This document shows, one piece after another, positions 55,736 to 64,000 of a stretch of 64,000 nucleotides of DNA. This DNA is from Pseudomonadota bacterium (GTDB taxonomy: Bacteria; Pseudomonadota; Gammaproteobacteria; Steroidobacterales; Steroidobacteraceae): NCBI GenBank assembly GCA_037200975.1, contig JBBCGI010000001.1, positions 3,927,716 through 3,991,715 on the forward strand, in the 5' to 3' direction. A program made the translations under genes and the position numbers. The notes below the pieces were generated by a model, which saw nothing but the letters and a program-made list of their open reading frames with translations, was not told the DNA's origin and did no database searches. Numbering within the stretch: position 1 is the first letter of the stretch; every line of letters starts with the position of its first letter.

Positions 55736-56842
55736 ATGAAAAAATTGATCGCATTGGGAAGTCTGGCACTGCTCGCCGGTCCGGCATTTTCACAGGACGC
55801 CGACAGTCGCTGGTATATCGCGCCGAAGCTGGGATACACCTTCGCCGACAGCGACCGCAACGTCGACGACGCGTTCGCTTCCGGACTGTCTTTCGGCAAG
55901 CATCTGAATGACGCGTGGGCGCTGGAGCTGAACGTGCTGCGCGGCGGTCACGACGGCGATGGAGCACCTGATCTCGATTTGTCCGCGTTTTCCGCCGACG
56001 TGCTGCGCAGCTTCAACGGCGCCGGCCGTGTGTCGCCCTATCTCACCGCGGGAGTCGGCGCGCTGCGCAACGATCCAGACCTCGGCGCCAAGCGCGACGA
56101 TTTCATGGTGCAGGCGGGCGCCGGACTCCTGTTTCGCGCCTGGGAGAACGCCGACGGTTCGAGCGCCTTCAACATTCGCCCCGAGGTGAAGCTGCGCTGG
56201 GACGATGCTGGTGGCGCCGGCAAACTGCGCGACGTCATTGCCGCCGTGGCGTTCGAATTCGCCTTCGGCGCACCGACTGTGCGCGCGGCAACCCCAGAGC
56301 CGGTGGCCCCTCCCCAGGTTGCCTCCGCACCTGTACCGGCTCCGGTGGTTGCTGCGCCGCAGCCCGTCGACAGTGATGGCGACGGTGTATTCGATGAGCA
56401 GGATCGATGCCCTGTAACGCCTCGCGGCACGGCGGTGGACGAGTTCGGTTGTCCGCGCAAGGGCACCATCACGCTGGTGGGTGTGAATTTCGAGAACAAC
56501 TCCGCCAAGCTCGTGAGCCAGTCGCTGGCCATGCTCGACGCGGTGGCGGCCGATCTTGTGAAGTATCCGCGCCTGAAAGTGGAGGTGCAGGGCCACACCG
56601 ACAGCGTCGGTTCCGATGCCTACAACCTCAAGCTCTCGCAGGGCCGGGCCGATTCGGTACGCGACTATCTAGTCGCACGAGGCGTCGCGGTCGCGCAACT
56701 CGCGGCGCGGGGCTACGGCGAATCGCGTCCGGTCGCAGACAACACCACCGCCGAAGGCCGGGCGCAGAATCGCCGCGTCGCGATGGACGTACTCGACAAT
56801 CCGGGCGACGTGCAGGTCAACAAGGCCGAAGAAGCCAGATAG
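55736..56842 (+). CDS. OmpA-family outer membrane protein
   Basis: This 368-residue protein has a signal peptide (LIALGSLALLAGPAFS, ending near 19), an eight-strand barrel-like N-terminal domain to about 180, a Pro/Ala-rich linker, a calcium-type TSP3 motif (DSDGDGVFDEQDRCP) near 213-227, and the OmpA C-terminal peptidoglycan-binding domain (VEVQGHTDSVGSDAYN near 281-296, RGYGESRPVADN). It would tie the outer membrane to peptidoglycan. AAGGAGA lies before the ATG. Confidence 0.93.
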   Translation: MKKLIALGSLALLAGPAFSQDADSRWYIAPKLGYTFADSDRNVDDAFASGLSFGKHLNDAWALELNVLRGGHDGDGAPDLDLSAFSADVLRSFNGAGRVSPYLTAGVGALRNDPDLGAKRDDFMVQAGAGLLFRAWENADGSSAFNIRPEVKLRWDDAGGAGKLRDVIAAVAFEFAFGAPTVRAATPEPVAPPQVASAPVPAPVVAAPQPVDSDGDGVFDEQDRCPVTPRGTAVDEFGCPRKGTITLVGVNFENNSAKLVSQSLAMLDAVAADLVKYPRLKVEVQGHTDSVGSDAYNLKLSQGRADSVRDYLVARGVAVAQLAARGYGESRPVADNTTAEGRAQNRRVAMDVLDNPGDVQVNKAEEAR

Positions 56843-56962
56843 TGGGCAACTTCCGGTGCGGCTTGCGGCATTCGCCGTGAGCCGCCCCGGTAGTCAGAGG
56901 TGTCATGACTCGGGCGGGAGAAGTCCCGCAATTTCACTGCTTCGACAACAAAGGGAAGAATC

Positions 56963-57247
56963 ATGGATATCACCAGCTTGATCGTGCAACTCATCAGCGG
57001 CGCCGTCGGCGGAAACGTCGCCGGCGGATTGCTGAAAAAACTCAGCCTTGGAACCGTGGGAAATTCGATCGTCGGAATCCTGGGTGGCGGCCTGGGCAGT
57101 GCGCTGCTCAACGTGTTCGGGATCGGTGGCAATTCTGCCGGCGGCATGGACTTGGGCTCGATCGTCAGCAGCATCGCCGGTGGTGGCGTGGGTGGCGGCG
57201 TTCTGCTTGCCATCGTGGGCGCGATCCGCAACGCCGTGAACAAGTAG
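56963..57247 (+). CDS. Small Gly-rich membrane protein
   Basis: This 94-residue protein begins MDITSLIVQLISGAVGGNVA and has several Gly-rich hydrophobic stretches (GNSIVGILGGGLGSALLNV). It resembles a widely found conserved family of unknown function in proteobacteria, sometimes wrongly labelled as DNA methyltransferase in databases. It is probably an inner-membrane protein. GGGAAGAA lies before the ATG. Confidence 0.8.
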   Translation: MDITSLIVQLISGAVGGNVAGGLLKKLSLGTVGNSIVGILGGGLGSALLNVFGIGGNSAGGMDLGSIVSSIAGGGVGGGVLLAIVGAIRNAVNK

Positions 57248-57427
57248 GCCAAACCAACCAGGAATGACTGGGGTGATTGGCGGCGCAGATCCCTGGTGAA
57301 GTCTGGTTAGGTGGAGGCTTTTGCTCACATACGTCGTAGCAACACGCGTGGTATAGAAAGCGGTGAGGTCGAACCTTGACCACACCGCTGCGTTGTCGAT
57401 GCAGTTCCGCTTCTTTCGGAGATGGAT

Positions 57428-58042
57428 ATGCATGACTCGTTGCGACGGACCTTATTCACATTGCTGCTGACCGGTCTCGCCACGGGCTGTGCCGTCAATG
57501 CTGAAACCCACGGTACCAAAGCCGCTGAATCGAGCAAGCAACGGCTCGCGCTGAGCGAGGGCTACAGCATGCTTTACAAGGATGCGAGCACTCTCGATCT
57601 CACGGAGTTGATCCTCTACGTGAAGGTCGAATCGGATGCCGTGGACAAGGTCGTTACCGCCGTTGCTGAGGTTGGCGGTCAAATGAAGAAGGACCTGGAG
57701 CGAATCGCGAAGGACCATCCCGGTGTGCGAATCAATCTCGATCCGTTGCCGGAAATGGAGAAACGCAAGCGCGCCGCGATCGCCAAAGACCGTGCGCGGT
57801 ACTTCGCGCCCATCGTCGGCCACGGCGGCCGTGAATACGAGCGCACGGTGCTGATCGGGTTCGCCAACGGCGTGAACCACGAGCGCCATCTGTGCCAGGT
57901 GATGGCCGAAGCCGAGCCAGACGCCAGCCTGAAGAAATTTCTGCTCGATGCCGAGAAGCGCTACGACGGTCTATATGACCGGGTCACTGCGCTGCTGGAC
58001 AAGGACTACTTCAAGGATCCGAACGGCAAGACGAAAGACTAA
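57428..58042 (+). CDS. Hypothetical lipoprotein
   Basis: This 204-residue protein has a lipoprotein-like signal (LLLTGLATGC, Cys21) and a helical body with many Lys/Glu/Asp residues. No family is recognised. The second in-frame ATG (57428) is preferred because CGGAG is about 7 bases before it. The nearest neighbours are not linked by operon distance. Only the export prediction is firm. Confidence 0.6.
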   Translation: MHDSLRRTLFTLLLTGLATGCAVNAETHGTKAAESSKQRLALSEGYSMLYKDASTLDLTELILYVKVESDAVDKVVTAVAEVGGQMKKDLERIAKDHPGVRINLDPLPEMEKRKRAAIAKDRARYFAPIVGHGGREYERTVLIGFANGVNHERHLCQVMAEAEPDASLKKFLLDAEKRYDGLYDRVTALLDKDYFKDPNGKTKD

Positions 58043-58154
58043 TCTCAGTGGTAGCTAGTCGGGTGTCCCTGAATAGGGCTTCCGGTCTTCAGCGCCTGCG
58101 ACCCGCGCAGTTTCTTGCGTATCATCGGACTCCTTGTCGAATCGGGGAGTGGGG

Positions 58155-58820
58155 ATGGCCAGCAAGAGTCACAACGCGCGTCGCGTCCTGACGAAGAACT
58201 CGTGGGTTCTCGGGTTCATGGTTCTGGCAGCGCTGCTCGCTCTCGCGGACCCGGTTCCCGGCGCGGATCGCGAGCTGATCCCGGATACCTCCATCCCGAT
58301 TCCACCGTTGCAATTCGACAGTGCCGGCGCGTTGGCTATTCAGCCTTCGGCAACATCTTCAGAACACGACTTCGATTTCCTCGTCGGCGACTGGAAATTG
58401 CGAAATCGCAAACTGAAGTCGCGCCTTACGCACTCGGACGAATGGATGGCGTTCGAATCAGCGGTGGAGATGCACCCGATTCTCGGCGGCATGGGCAACA
58501 TCGACAAATACACCGAGTCGGTGAGCGGCAAGCCTTACGAAGGTGTGGCGCTGCGACTGTTCAATGCCAGGACAAAGCTCTGGAGCATCTACTGGGCCGA
58601 CAGCAATTCGGGCGCGCTTGACCCTCCTGTCGTTGGGTCATTCGCGAACAAAGTGGGCCACTTCTTTGCGCGCGACACGTACAAAGGACAGAACATCATT
58701 GTGCTCTTCCGATGGGACGTGCGAAATCCTCAGCGGCCGATCTGGAGTCAGGCCTTCTCAACGGATGAGGGCAGAACCTGGGAATGGAATTCGATCAACG
58801 TGTCGGAACGCGTCAAGTAG
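58155..58820 (+). CDS. Exported protein of unknown function (DUF1579-like)
   Basis: This 221-residue protein has an N-terminal membrane or signal segment (WVLGFMVLAALLALADPVPG) and a beta-rich domain containing DFDFLVGDWKLRNRKL near 72-87 and YWADSNSGALDPPVVGSF. The LVGDWK pattern recalls DUF1579-type proteins, but the match is weak. GGGGAGTGGGG lies before the ATG. The role is unknown. Confidence 0.65.
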   Translation: MASKSHNARRVLTKNSWVLGFMVLAALLALADPVPGADRELIPDTSIPIPPLQFDSAGALAIQPSATSSEHDFDFLVGDWKLRNRKLKSRLTHSDEWMAFESAVEMHPILGGMGNIDKYTESVSGKPYEGVALRLFNARTKLWSIYWADSNSGALDPPVVGSFANKVGHFFARDTYKGQNIIVLFRWDVRNPQRPIWSQAFSTDEGRTWEWNSINVSERVK

Positions 58821-58849
58821 CGTCAACCGAAAATCGTCCTGATTTGAAA

Positions 58850-58926
58850 TGGTCGGGGTGAAAGGATTTGAACCTTCGACTCCTACGTCCCGAACGTAGT
58901 GCTCTACCAGGCTGAGCTACACCCCG
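58850..58926 (-). tRNA. tRNA-Pro (anticodon CGG)
   Basis: On the minus strand a full cloverleaf can be drawn: the acceptor CGGGGTG pairs with CACCCCG, followed by discriminator A and an encoded CCA at 58850-58852. The D arm is GCTC-AGCCTGGTA-GAGC and the anticodon arm CTACG-TTCGGGA-CGTAG, giving anticodon CGG (codon CCG). The T arm has AAAGG/CCTTT-type pairing around GTTCAAAT. All stems are intact. CCG is a frequent Pro codon in this GC-rich genome. The 294 bases after it up to the Sel1 gene hold nothing else that I can name. Confidence 0.96.
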
Positions 58927-59220
58927 AAATTGCAGACCCGATGCCGGCCAAGGTGGATGCCTGGGCGGGTGACAGCGGGCCGCGCAGTCTACTCAAGGCA
59001 TCGCCGCCATTCAAATCGAAGGCTTGCCGGCGGTGGAGGATCACAAAATCTCCCCGGCGTCACATATATAAGTATGAAATACGCCCCCGGGGCGTCGGCT
59101 GGAGGGGAGCTTGGTGAGAAAGCCCGGGTTCAGGGTAACTGACCACACGCTTGGCGGCCCTCGCAACACGCCAACCATGGATGGGCGCTCTGTTGACGTT
59201 CTACTGACGAGAGATCTCGA

Positions 59221-60615
59221 ATGAAGGCAAAACACTGGTACCAAGTCCTGGTTTTGTTCGTCGTCTGCCTCGTGAGCCCGTTATCGCGTGCGGATCTTTA
59301 CACCGCCAATCAGGCGCTCGCGAAGAAAGACTATGAGCGGGCATTCCAGCTCTATCGAGATCTCGCGGAACTCGGGCAGCCCTATGCGCAACAGATGGTG
59401 GCCGCGTTCTATGTCGAAGGCCTCGGCGTCAAACGCGACAACGTGCTCGGGTACGCCTGGGCGAGCATCGCGCGCGACAATGGCGTGAACAACGAAAATA
59501 CGCAGAACATCATCTCGCAGCTCGAACCGCACCTGAACGACAAGGCGCGCATCCGCATCGACGAGGTCCGGGCGCAGTTCGCCACGCCCGCATTGCGAAA
59601 ACGGATCCTGCCCAACATCTTCGCCGGCGTGAACTACATCGATCGTGAGCCCTGCAAGCTGTCGAAGGGTCCGACGAAGGCGACGTACCCGAATTGGGCG
59701 CTGCGAGACGGCATCCAGGGAGAGGCGTACGTCGAATTTACGGTGATGCCCGATGGCCGCGCGCGTAATCCGCGCGTGGTGTATGCGGTGCCGGGTGACG
59801 TGTTCGACGAAGCGGCGCGCGAAACGATCCTGGTTTCGGAATTCAGCCCGGCGCGCATCAAGGGAGTGCCGGTCGATTGCACGATCGGAACGATGGTCCG
59901 ATTCGTAATCCAGAACGCCGAGAACGATGCGTACACGGAACTCGAACATTACGTAAAAGGCCTCAAAACGAAGGCCGATGCGGGCGATCCTTCGGCGCAG
60001 CTGATCTATGGGCTGGCGATCTCGGGGCTGCCCCAGCTCAAGAAGACGCGCAGCGATGGCATGCCGTGGATCCTGAAGGCGGCGCAGTCCGGCTTGCCCA
60101 CGGCGCAGTTCATGGTGGGTTACAGCACGCTGCAGGGATGGGGGTGCGAATGTGATGAGCCGAAGGGGCTCGTCTGGTTGCACAAGGCCGCGGCGTCGGA
60201 CCAGTCGGATGCGCAAGTGGTGCTCGCGAACTATCTACTGCGAGGCGATCCTGGCCCGGAGGAGATCGGCAAGGCGCAGACGTGGCTCGAACGCGCCGCC
60301 GCGTCTGGCAATCACGATGGCAAGTTCTATCTCGCGGGGCTGCTCGCGGCGGGCGCCGATCCCGGCAAACGCGATCCGGAACGCGCGTTGAAAGTGCTGA
60401 AAGAAGTGATGCACGACGTCGACGTGGATCCGACGGCATTCGAAATCCGGGCCGCTGCGAATGCGATGCTCGGAAAATTCCCGGAAGCGCAGAAGGATCA
60501 GAACAAGGCTTTGAAAATGGCGCAGAAGCTGGGCTGGGAAACGGCCTCGCAACAGGCGCGTCTTGCGAGCTACGTTGCGTCGAAGCCGTGGACCGGCGAC
60601 CTGTTCGCGTTCTAA
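59221..60615 (+). CDS. Exported Sel1-repeat protein with internal TonB C-terminal-like domain
   Basis: This 464-residue protein has a signal peptide (VLVLFVVCLVSPLSRA, ending near 24). Sel1/TPR-like repeats occur at both ends (ERAFQLYRDLAELGQPYAQQ near 39-58; later AAQSGLPTAQFMVGYSTLQG, AAASDQSDAQVVLANYLLRG). Between them, about residues 130-230, lies a TonB C-terminal-like domain (YPNWALRDGIQGEAYVEFTV, VDCTIGTMVRFVI). TonB_C usually lies at a C-terminus, so the internal place is unusual. It would act in the periplasm. It ends one base inside the start of the DUF418 gene (TAATG). Confidence 0.8.
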   Translation: MKAKHWYQVLVLFVVCLVSPLSRADLYTANQALAKKDYERAFQLYRDLAELGQPYAQQMVAAFYVEGLGVKRDNVLGYAWASIARDNGVNNENTQNIISQLEPHLNDKARIRIDEVRAQFATPALRKRILPNIFAGVNYIDREPCKLSKGPTKATYPNWALRDGIQGEAYVEFTVMPDGRARNPRVVYAVPGDVFDEAARETILVSEFSPARIKGVPVDCTIGTMVRFVIQNAENDAYTELEHYVKGLKTKADAGDPSAQLIYGLAISGLPQLKKTRSDGMPWILKAAQSGLPTAQFMVGYSTLQGWGCECDEPKGLVWLHKAAASDQSDAQVVLANYLLRGDPGPEEIGKAQTWLERAAASGNHDGKFYLAGLLAAGADPGKRDPERALKVLKEVMHDVDVDPTAFEIRAAANAMLGKFPEAQKDQNKALKMAQKLGWETASQQARLASYVASKPWTGDLFAF

Positions 60616-61832
60616 TGAGCGATCCCGCACCGGTCAGCGCCGCGGAGCGCGTCGAAGCACTCGACGTGCTGCGCGGTGTCGCGTTGTTCGGTGTATTCCT
60701 GATGAACTTCGAGGGTTTCGCGGGCGCGAACCTCATGGCCACCGAGTCGCAGTTGCTGGCACTGCCAAGCGCGGGATTCGATTTCGCACTCGGTTCCGTC
60801 TTCGACTGGCTGGTCAGGGACAAGGCGAACACGGTGTTCGCATTCCTGTTCGGCCTCGGGTTCTACCTGCAGATGACGCGCCTCGAGGCGCGCGGCGCCG
60901 ATGCGCAGAGTTTGTATCGCCGTCGGCTGACGGTGCTCTTGATCATCGGCGTGCTGCACCTGGTCTTCTTCTGGAACTGGGACATCCTGCATCTGTACGC
61001 GCTCGCAGGTTTCTTCCTGCTCGCGTTTCGCCGCATGAGCGATCGCGCGCTGGTGGTCGTGGGGCTGCTGCTGGCCATTTTCGGACGCACGGCCGTGAAG
61101 ACGATGCTCGAGTTCTCCGCGGGGTCTGGCGGCACCGATTGGTATTCCGACGCGATGGTGCTCGAGCGGCAGACTTTGTCGAGCGCGGGGGACTACTGGA
61201 GTCTCGTGCGTCACTTCAAGGACGAGATGATCGGCGACTACTTGCTGTCGGGGATGCTGGTCGGTTGGCTCGCCTACGCGCTCGGGCGTTTTTTCATCGG
61301 CGCATGGGTGGGCCGCCGTGGGTTCGTCGAGCATTCGGTGCGCTTCCTGCCGCTGTGGCGCCGTGTGCGCAGTGTCGCGCTGCCGGCGGGGCTGGTGCTG
61401 GAAGGCGTCGCGGTTCTGCTGGCGGACGTCGATCGCGGCACGGATTTCGCGCATCGCGAACTACTCGCCTGGGCAACTCACCTGGTGGCCGTGCCCGTGC
61501 TCGCGGCCGGATACGTGGCCGCGATCGTTACCGGCCTGCACGGCCGCGCGTCGCGCGTGCTCGGCTGGTTCGCGCCGGTGGGCCGCATGGCACTGACCAA
61601 TTACCTGACGCAAAGCCTGGTGTTCGGGTTCGTGCTGTTCGGCGTGGGCCCCGGGTTGGGGCTGGCGGGAAGAATCGGCGCTACGGCGATCGCGGGTATC
61701 GTCGTCGTGTTTTTCAGCGCGCAGGTGATCGTCAGCCGCTGGTGGTTAGGGCGTTATGCGTACGGTCCGGCGGAATGGGTGTGGCGGGCATTTACGTATG
61801 GTGAACGCCCGTCGATGCGCTCCGGAAGCTGA
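60615..61832 (+). CDS. DUF418 membrane protein (YeiB-like)
   Basis: This 405-residue protein has about 9 membrane segments and opens with ERVEALDVLRGVALFGVFLMN, the family N-terminus shared by DUF418 and heparan-acetyltransferase-like proteins. The C-terminal DUF418 signature is near PVGRMALTNYLTQSLVFGFV. The role is unknown; some relatives are thought to move acyl groups across the membrane. The ATG overlaps the Sel1 gene stop by one base (TAATG), so translation is coupled. It converges on ispB with a 12-base gap. Confidence 0.85.
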   Translation: MSDPAPVSAAERVEALDVLRGVALFGVFLMNFEGFAGANLMATESQLLALPSAGFDFALGSVFDWLVRDKANTVFAFLFGLGFYLQMTRLEARGADAQSLYRRRLTVLLIIGVLHLVFFWNWDILHLYALAGFFLLAFRRMSDRALVVVGLLLAIFGRTAVKTMLEFSAGSGGTDWYSDAMVLERQTLSSAGDYWSLVRHFKDEMIGDYLLSGMLVGWLAYALGRFFIGAWVGRRGFVEHSVRFLPLWRRVRSVALPAGLVLEGVAVLLADVDRGTDFAHRELLAWATHLVAVPVLAAGYVAAIVTGLHGRASRVLGWFAPVGRMALTNYLTQSLVFGFVLFGVGPGLGLAGRIGATAIAGIVVVFFSAQVIVSRWWLGRYAYGPAEWVWRAFTYGERPSMRSGS

Positions 61833-61844
61833 TCTCATGTCTAG

Positions 61845-62879
61845 TCAGCTCGTGCGTTCCTGCGCGAAGCGGGCCAGTGCCGCGAGTGCGTGTGAGTACG
61901 GCGTCTCGGGCAGGGCTTTGAGCGCCTCGAGTGCCTGGCTCGTTTCGCGTTGCGCGAAGCCGACGGCGTAGTCGAGCCCGCCAGTGCTCTCGATGGCATC
62001 GACGATCGGGCCGAGTTGAGCGAGCCCACCCTGTTCGATTGCCAGACGGATCAGCGCGCGTTGTTCATCATTGCCGTGGCGCAGCGCGTGTAACAGCGGC
62101 AACGTCGGTTTGCCCTCGGAAAGATCGTCGCCGAGATTCTTGCCGCGCGTCGCCGGGTCGGATTTGTAATCGAGCACGTCGTCGATCAGCTGGTACGCGG
62201 TGCCGAGATGTTTGCCGTAACGCGCCAGGGCCGCCTGCTGCGCAACCGAAACGCCAGCGAGAACCGCCGCGACTTCCGCGCCCGCCTCGAACAGCCGGCC
62301 GGTCTTGCGGTAGATCACCTCGAGATAACGCTGCTCGGTGGTCTCGGGGTCGTGCGCGTTCATGAGCTGCAGCACTTCGCCCTCGGCGATCACGTTGGTC
62401 GCGTCGGCCATGATCTCCATGACGCGTTGCGAGCCGACGGTGGCCATCATCTGGAATGCGCGCGAGTAGACGAAATCGCCGACCAGCACACTCGCCTGGT
62501 TGCCGAAGATGTTGTTAGCCGTGGCGCGGCCGCGGCGTTTCTGCGATCCATCTACCACGTCGTCGTGTAACAGCGTGGCCGTGTGTACGAACTCGATGAA
62601 AGCCGCGGCTTCGACGTGTTTTTCCGTATCGATGCCGCAGGCGCGGCCCGCGAGCACGCACAGCAGGGGGCGCAGACGTTTGCCGCCGCCGCCGATGATG
62701 TGTTCCGCAACCTGGTCCACCAGCGGCACGGCGCTCTTCAAACGCGCGCGAATCATGGTATCTACGGCCGCGAGATCCGCGCGGACCAGCCCGCGAATCT
62801 CTTCGAGAGGCATGAGGGGAGCGTCGACGGCACGAGGCGCGGCGCGCGAGGTGGGCAGAGGGGTGACCTTGGAGCTCAT
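61845..62879 (-). CDS. ispB: Octaprenyl diphosphate synthase
   Basis: This 344-residue protein is an all-trans polyprenyl diphosphate synthase. The first aspartate-rich motif is DDVVD at 106-110 in TATLLHDDVVDGS; the second is DDVLD at 233-237 in LIDDVLDYKSD. GGGGKRLRPLL near 63-73 binds isopentenyl diphosphate. It builds the ubiquinone side chain. The place next to the divergent rplU-rpmA-obgE operon is typical of gammaproteobacteria. Chain length cannot be read for certain. The first 20 residues are probably disordered. Confidence 0.94.
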   Translation of the reverse strand: MSSKVTPLPTSRAAPRAVDAPLMPLEEIRGLVRADLAAVDTMIRARLKSAVPLVDQVAEHIIGGGGKRLRPLLCVLAGRACGIDTEKHVEAAAFIEFVHTATLLHDDVVDGSQKRRGRATANNIFGNQASVLVGDFVYSRAFQMMATVGSQRVMEIMADATNVIAEGEVLQLMNAHDPETTEQRYLEVIYRKTGRLFEAGAEVAAVLAGVSVAQQAALARYGKHLGTAYQLIDDVLDYKSDPATRGKNLGDDLSEGKPTLPLLHALRHGNDEQRALIRLAIEQGGLAQLGPIVDAIESTGGLDYAVGFAQRETSQALEALKALPETPYSHALAALARFAQERTS

Positions 62880-62924
62880 TTAGGGCGTTGATTCTAGTGG
62901 ATTATTTATGTTTTGCCGCCCTGT

Positions 62925-62953
62925 TTGACCGATGGAGGGGGCGTACGTAGAAT
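62925..62953 (+). promoter_or_regulatory. Sigma-70 promoter of rplU-rpmA
   Basis: TTGACC at 62925-62930 and TAGAAT at 62948-62953 are spaced by exactly 17 bases, a near-consensus sigma-70 promoter. Transcription would start near 62960, leaving a leader of about 60 bases before rplU. The position in the 141-base gap divergent from ispB fits a ribosomal protein operon. Confidence 0.7.
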
Positions 62954-63020
62954 GCGCCTCCCTTCGAAATGGCACAGGGCTTAAGGCTTTGGTTTCGAAC
63001 GGGTTTCCGGAGTTATCACG

Positions 63021-63332
63021 ATGTACGCGGTCATCGCCACGGGCGGCAAACAGTATCGGGTCGAAAACGGCACCGTCCTCCAGGTCGAAAAGCTCGACGC
63101 TGAGCCGGGAGCAACGGTCGAATTCGGCGAAGTCCTTCTCGTTGGCAATGGCGACGACATCAAGATCGGCGCGCCGATGCTCAAGGGCGGCAAGGTCACG
63201 GCCACGGTCGAGAAACACGGCAAGGGCGAGAAGAAAGTCATCGTCAAATTCCGCCGCCGCAAGCATTACCTGCGCCAGGGCACGCATCGCCAGTTCTACA
63301 CGCAGGTCAAGATCACCGGCATCAGCGCCTGA
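63021..63332 (+). CDS. rplU: 50S ribosomal protein L21
   Basis: This 103-residue protein begins [20 protein letters not shown] and contains [20 protein letters not shown], both strongly conserved in L21. It binds 23S rRNA in the large subunit. The length is the usual one. It is the first gene of rplU-rpmA, with L27 38 bases downstream. Confidence 0.98.
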   Translation: MYAVIATGGKQYRVENGTVLQVEKLDAEPGATVEFGEVLLVGNGDDIKIGAPMLKGGKVTATVEKHGKGEKKVIVKFRRRKHYLRQGTHRQFYTQVKITGISA

Positions 63333-63370
63333 GCGCTGGTTCCCTAGCTAATTAGTCGGAGCAGACTCTC

Positions 63371-63628
63371 ATGGCACATAAAAAGGCAGGCGGCAGTACT
63401 CGTAACGGCCGCGATTCGCACAGCAAACGCCTCGGCGTGAAGAAGTTCGGCGGCGAAAACGTTCTCGCCGGCAACATCCTGGTCCGCCAGCGCGGCACCC
63501 AGATGCGCGCGGGCGCCAACGTCGGCATCGGCACGGACCACACGTTGTTCGCGCTCAAGGCGGGCACCGTCAAGTTCAGCAAGAAGGGCGCCGAGCAGCA
63601 CACCTTCGTGAACATCGACGCCGAGTAA
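63371..63628 (+). CDS. rpmA: 50S ribosomal protein L27
   Basis: This 85-residue protein begins [20 protein letters not shown], the conserved L27 tail that reaches the peptidyl-transferase centre, followed by [20 protein letters not shown]. The usual partner of L21. An intrinsic terminator lies between it and obgE, 25 bases after the stop. Confidence 0.98.
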   Translation: MAHKKAGGSTRNGRDSHSKRLGVKKFGGENVLAGNILVRQRGTQMRAGANVGIGTDHTLFALKAGTVKFSKKGAEQHTFVNIDAE

Positions 63629-63652
63629 TTACACTCGCATTCGCGAGCACTG

Positions 63653-63678
63653 AACCCGGCCTCGCGCCGGGTTTTTTG
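63653..63678 (+). terminator. Rho-independent terminator after rpmA
   Basis: AACCCGGC and GCCGGGTT form an 8-bp stem around the 5-base loop CTCGC and are followed by TTTTTG. This is a textbook intrinsic terminator. It lies 20 bases before the obgE start, so obgE is either reached by readthrough or has its own promoter. Confidence 0.88.
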
Positions 63679-63697
63679 TTAGGGCAGGTTCCACTCC

Positions 63698-64000
63698 ATG
63701 AAATTCGTCGATGAAGCGCGCGTAAAGGTCCAGGCAGGCAATGGCGGCCGCGGCTGCGTGAGCTTCCGGCGCGAGAAGTTCGTCCCCTTCGGCGGCCCCG
63801 ACGGCGGTGACGGCGGCATGGGCGGCAGCATCACGCTGCGCGCGCGGGATGGCATCAACACGTTGGTCGATTTCCGCGTGGAGCGGACGTTCCGCGCCAA
63901 GAACGGCGAGCCGGGCGGCGGCCGCGACTGCTTCGGCCGCGGCGGCGAAGACATGCTGGTGATGGTGCCCGTGGGCACGATCGTGCGCGACGCGGATACC
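63698..64000 (+). CDS. obgE: GTPase Obg/CgtA, N-terminal part (cut by window edge)
   Basis: The first 101 codons are present. [20 protein letters not shown] and [20 protein letters not shown] are the glycine-rich Obg fold typical of this GTPase, which takes part in large-subunit assembly and stress control. The GTPase domain lies past the window end. Gene order rplU-rpmA-obgE is conserved in proteobacteria. Confidence 0.97.
   Translation, partial: MKFVDEARVKVQAGNGGRGCVSFRREKFVPFGGPDGGDGGMGGSITLRARDGINTLVDFRVERTFRAKNGEPGGGRDCFGRGGEDMLVMVPVGTIVRDADT

Overview
The window is 64 kb of high-GC DNA, roughly two thirds G+C by eye. It is densely coded and carries no phage, integrase, transposase or CRISPR array. 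The gene order ispB / rplU-rpmA-obgE, lipoproteins and OmpA, an NdvB-type glucan synthase, an ECF sigma factor beside a Ser/Thr kinase, and a PEP-CTERM protein all point to a Gram-negative gammaproteobacterium. A Steroidobacteraceae- or Xanthomonadales-like lineage is a guess. The window begins inside a membrane spermidine-synthase-like gene and ends inside obgE.

Layout. 0-6.7 kb: a putative 2OG-Fe(II) oxygenase, a secreted PHP-domain protein with a His/Asp repeat, a PPIase-like protein, a HupE/UreJ-like membrane protein and a HEAT-like protein, then aquaporin. 6.7-15.2 kb: one 2845-residue cyclic beta-1,2-glucan synthase (ndvB). 15.3-23.5 kb: mostly single genes, namely a desaturase, an FAD oxidoreductase, gnd, pgm, an MBL hydrolase and a pirin. 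A long perfect-looking inverted repeat built from GGGGACATGCC units sits between the FAD gene and gnd, and a solo copy follows pgm. 23.6-30.5 kb: a five-gene catabolic operon (secreted M20 amidohydrolase, DAO oxidase, Rieske oxygenase, PYROXD2-like oxidoreductase, MFS carrier).

30.6-41.9 kb is the most unusual part. A PEP-CTERM protein overlaps the start of a 2199-residue secreted protein with PKD-like, cadherin-like, FG-GAP and two PASTA domains. A convergent retropepsin-like aspartic protease follows, then a divergent ECF sigma factor and a membrane Ser/Thr kinase with a non-RD catalytic loop. I regard this as the best candidate for an undescribed surface-sensing system.

42-49.7 kb: small genes (UPF0149-like protein, ribbon-helix-helix regulator), a spermidine-synthase-like enzyme, an amino-acid permease, a 12-repeat Kelch-like lipoprotein and two small envelope proteins. 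49.7-54.4 kb: an overlapping operon of response regulator, LysM-FecR protein and CHASE2 histidine kinase. 54.5-57.2 kb: envelope genes (DUF481, mscL, OmpA, a Gly-rich membrane protein). 57.4-64 kb: a lipoprotein, a secreted protein, tRNA-Pro(CGG), a Sel1/TonB-C protein, a DUF418 protein, ispB, and the rplU-rpmA-obgE operon.

Working together: aquaporin, the periplasmic glucan synthase, pgm (glucose-1-phosphate supply), MscL and OmpA fit an osmotic and envelope theme. This is inference from known family roles.
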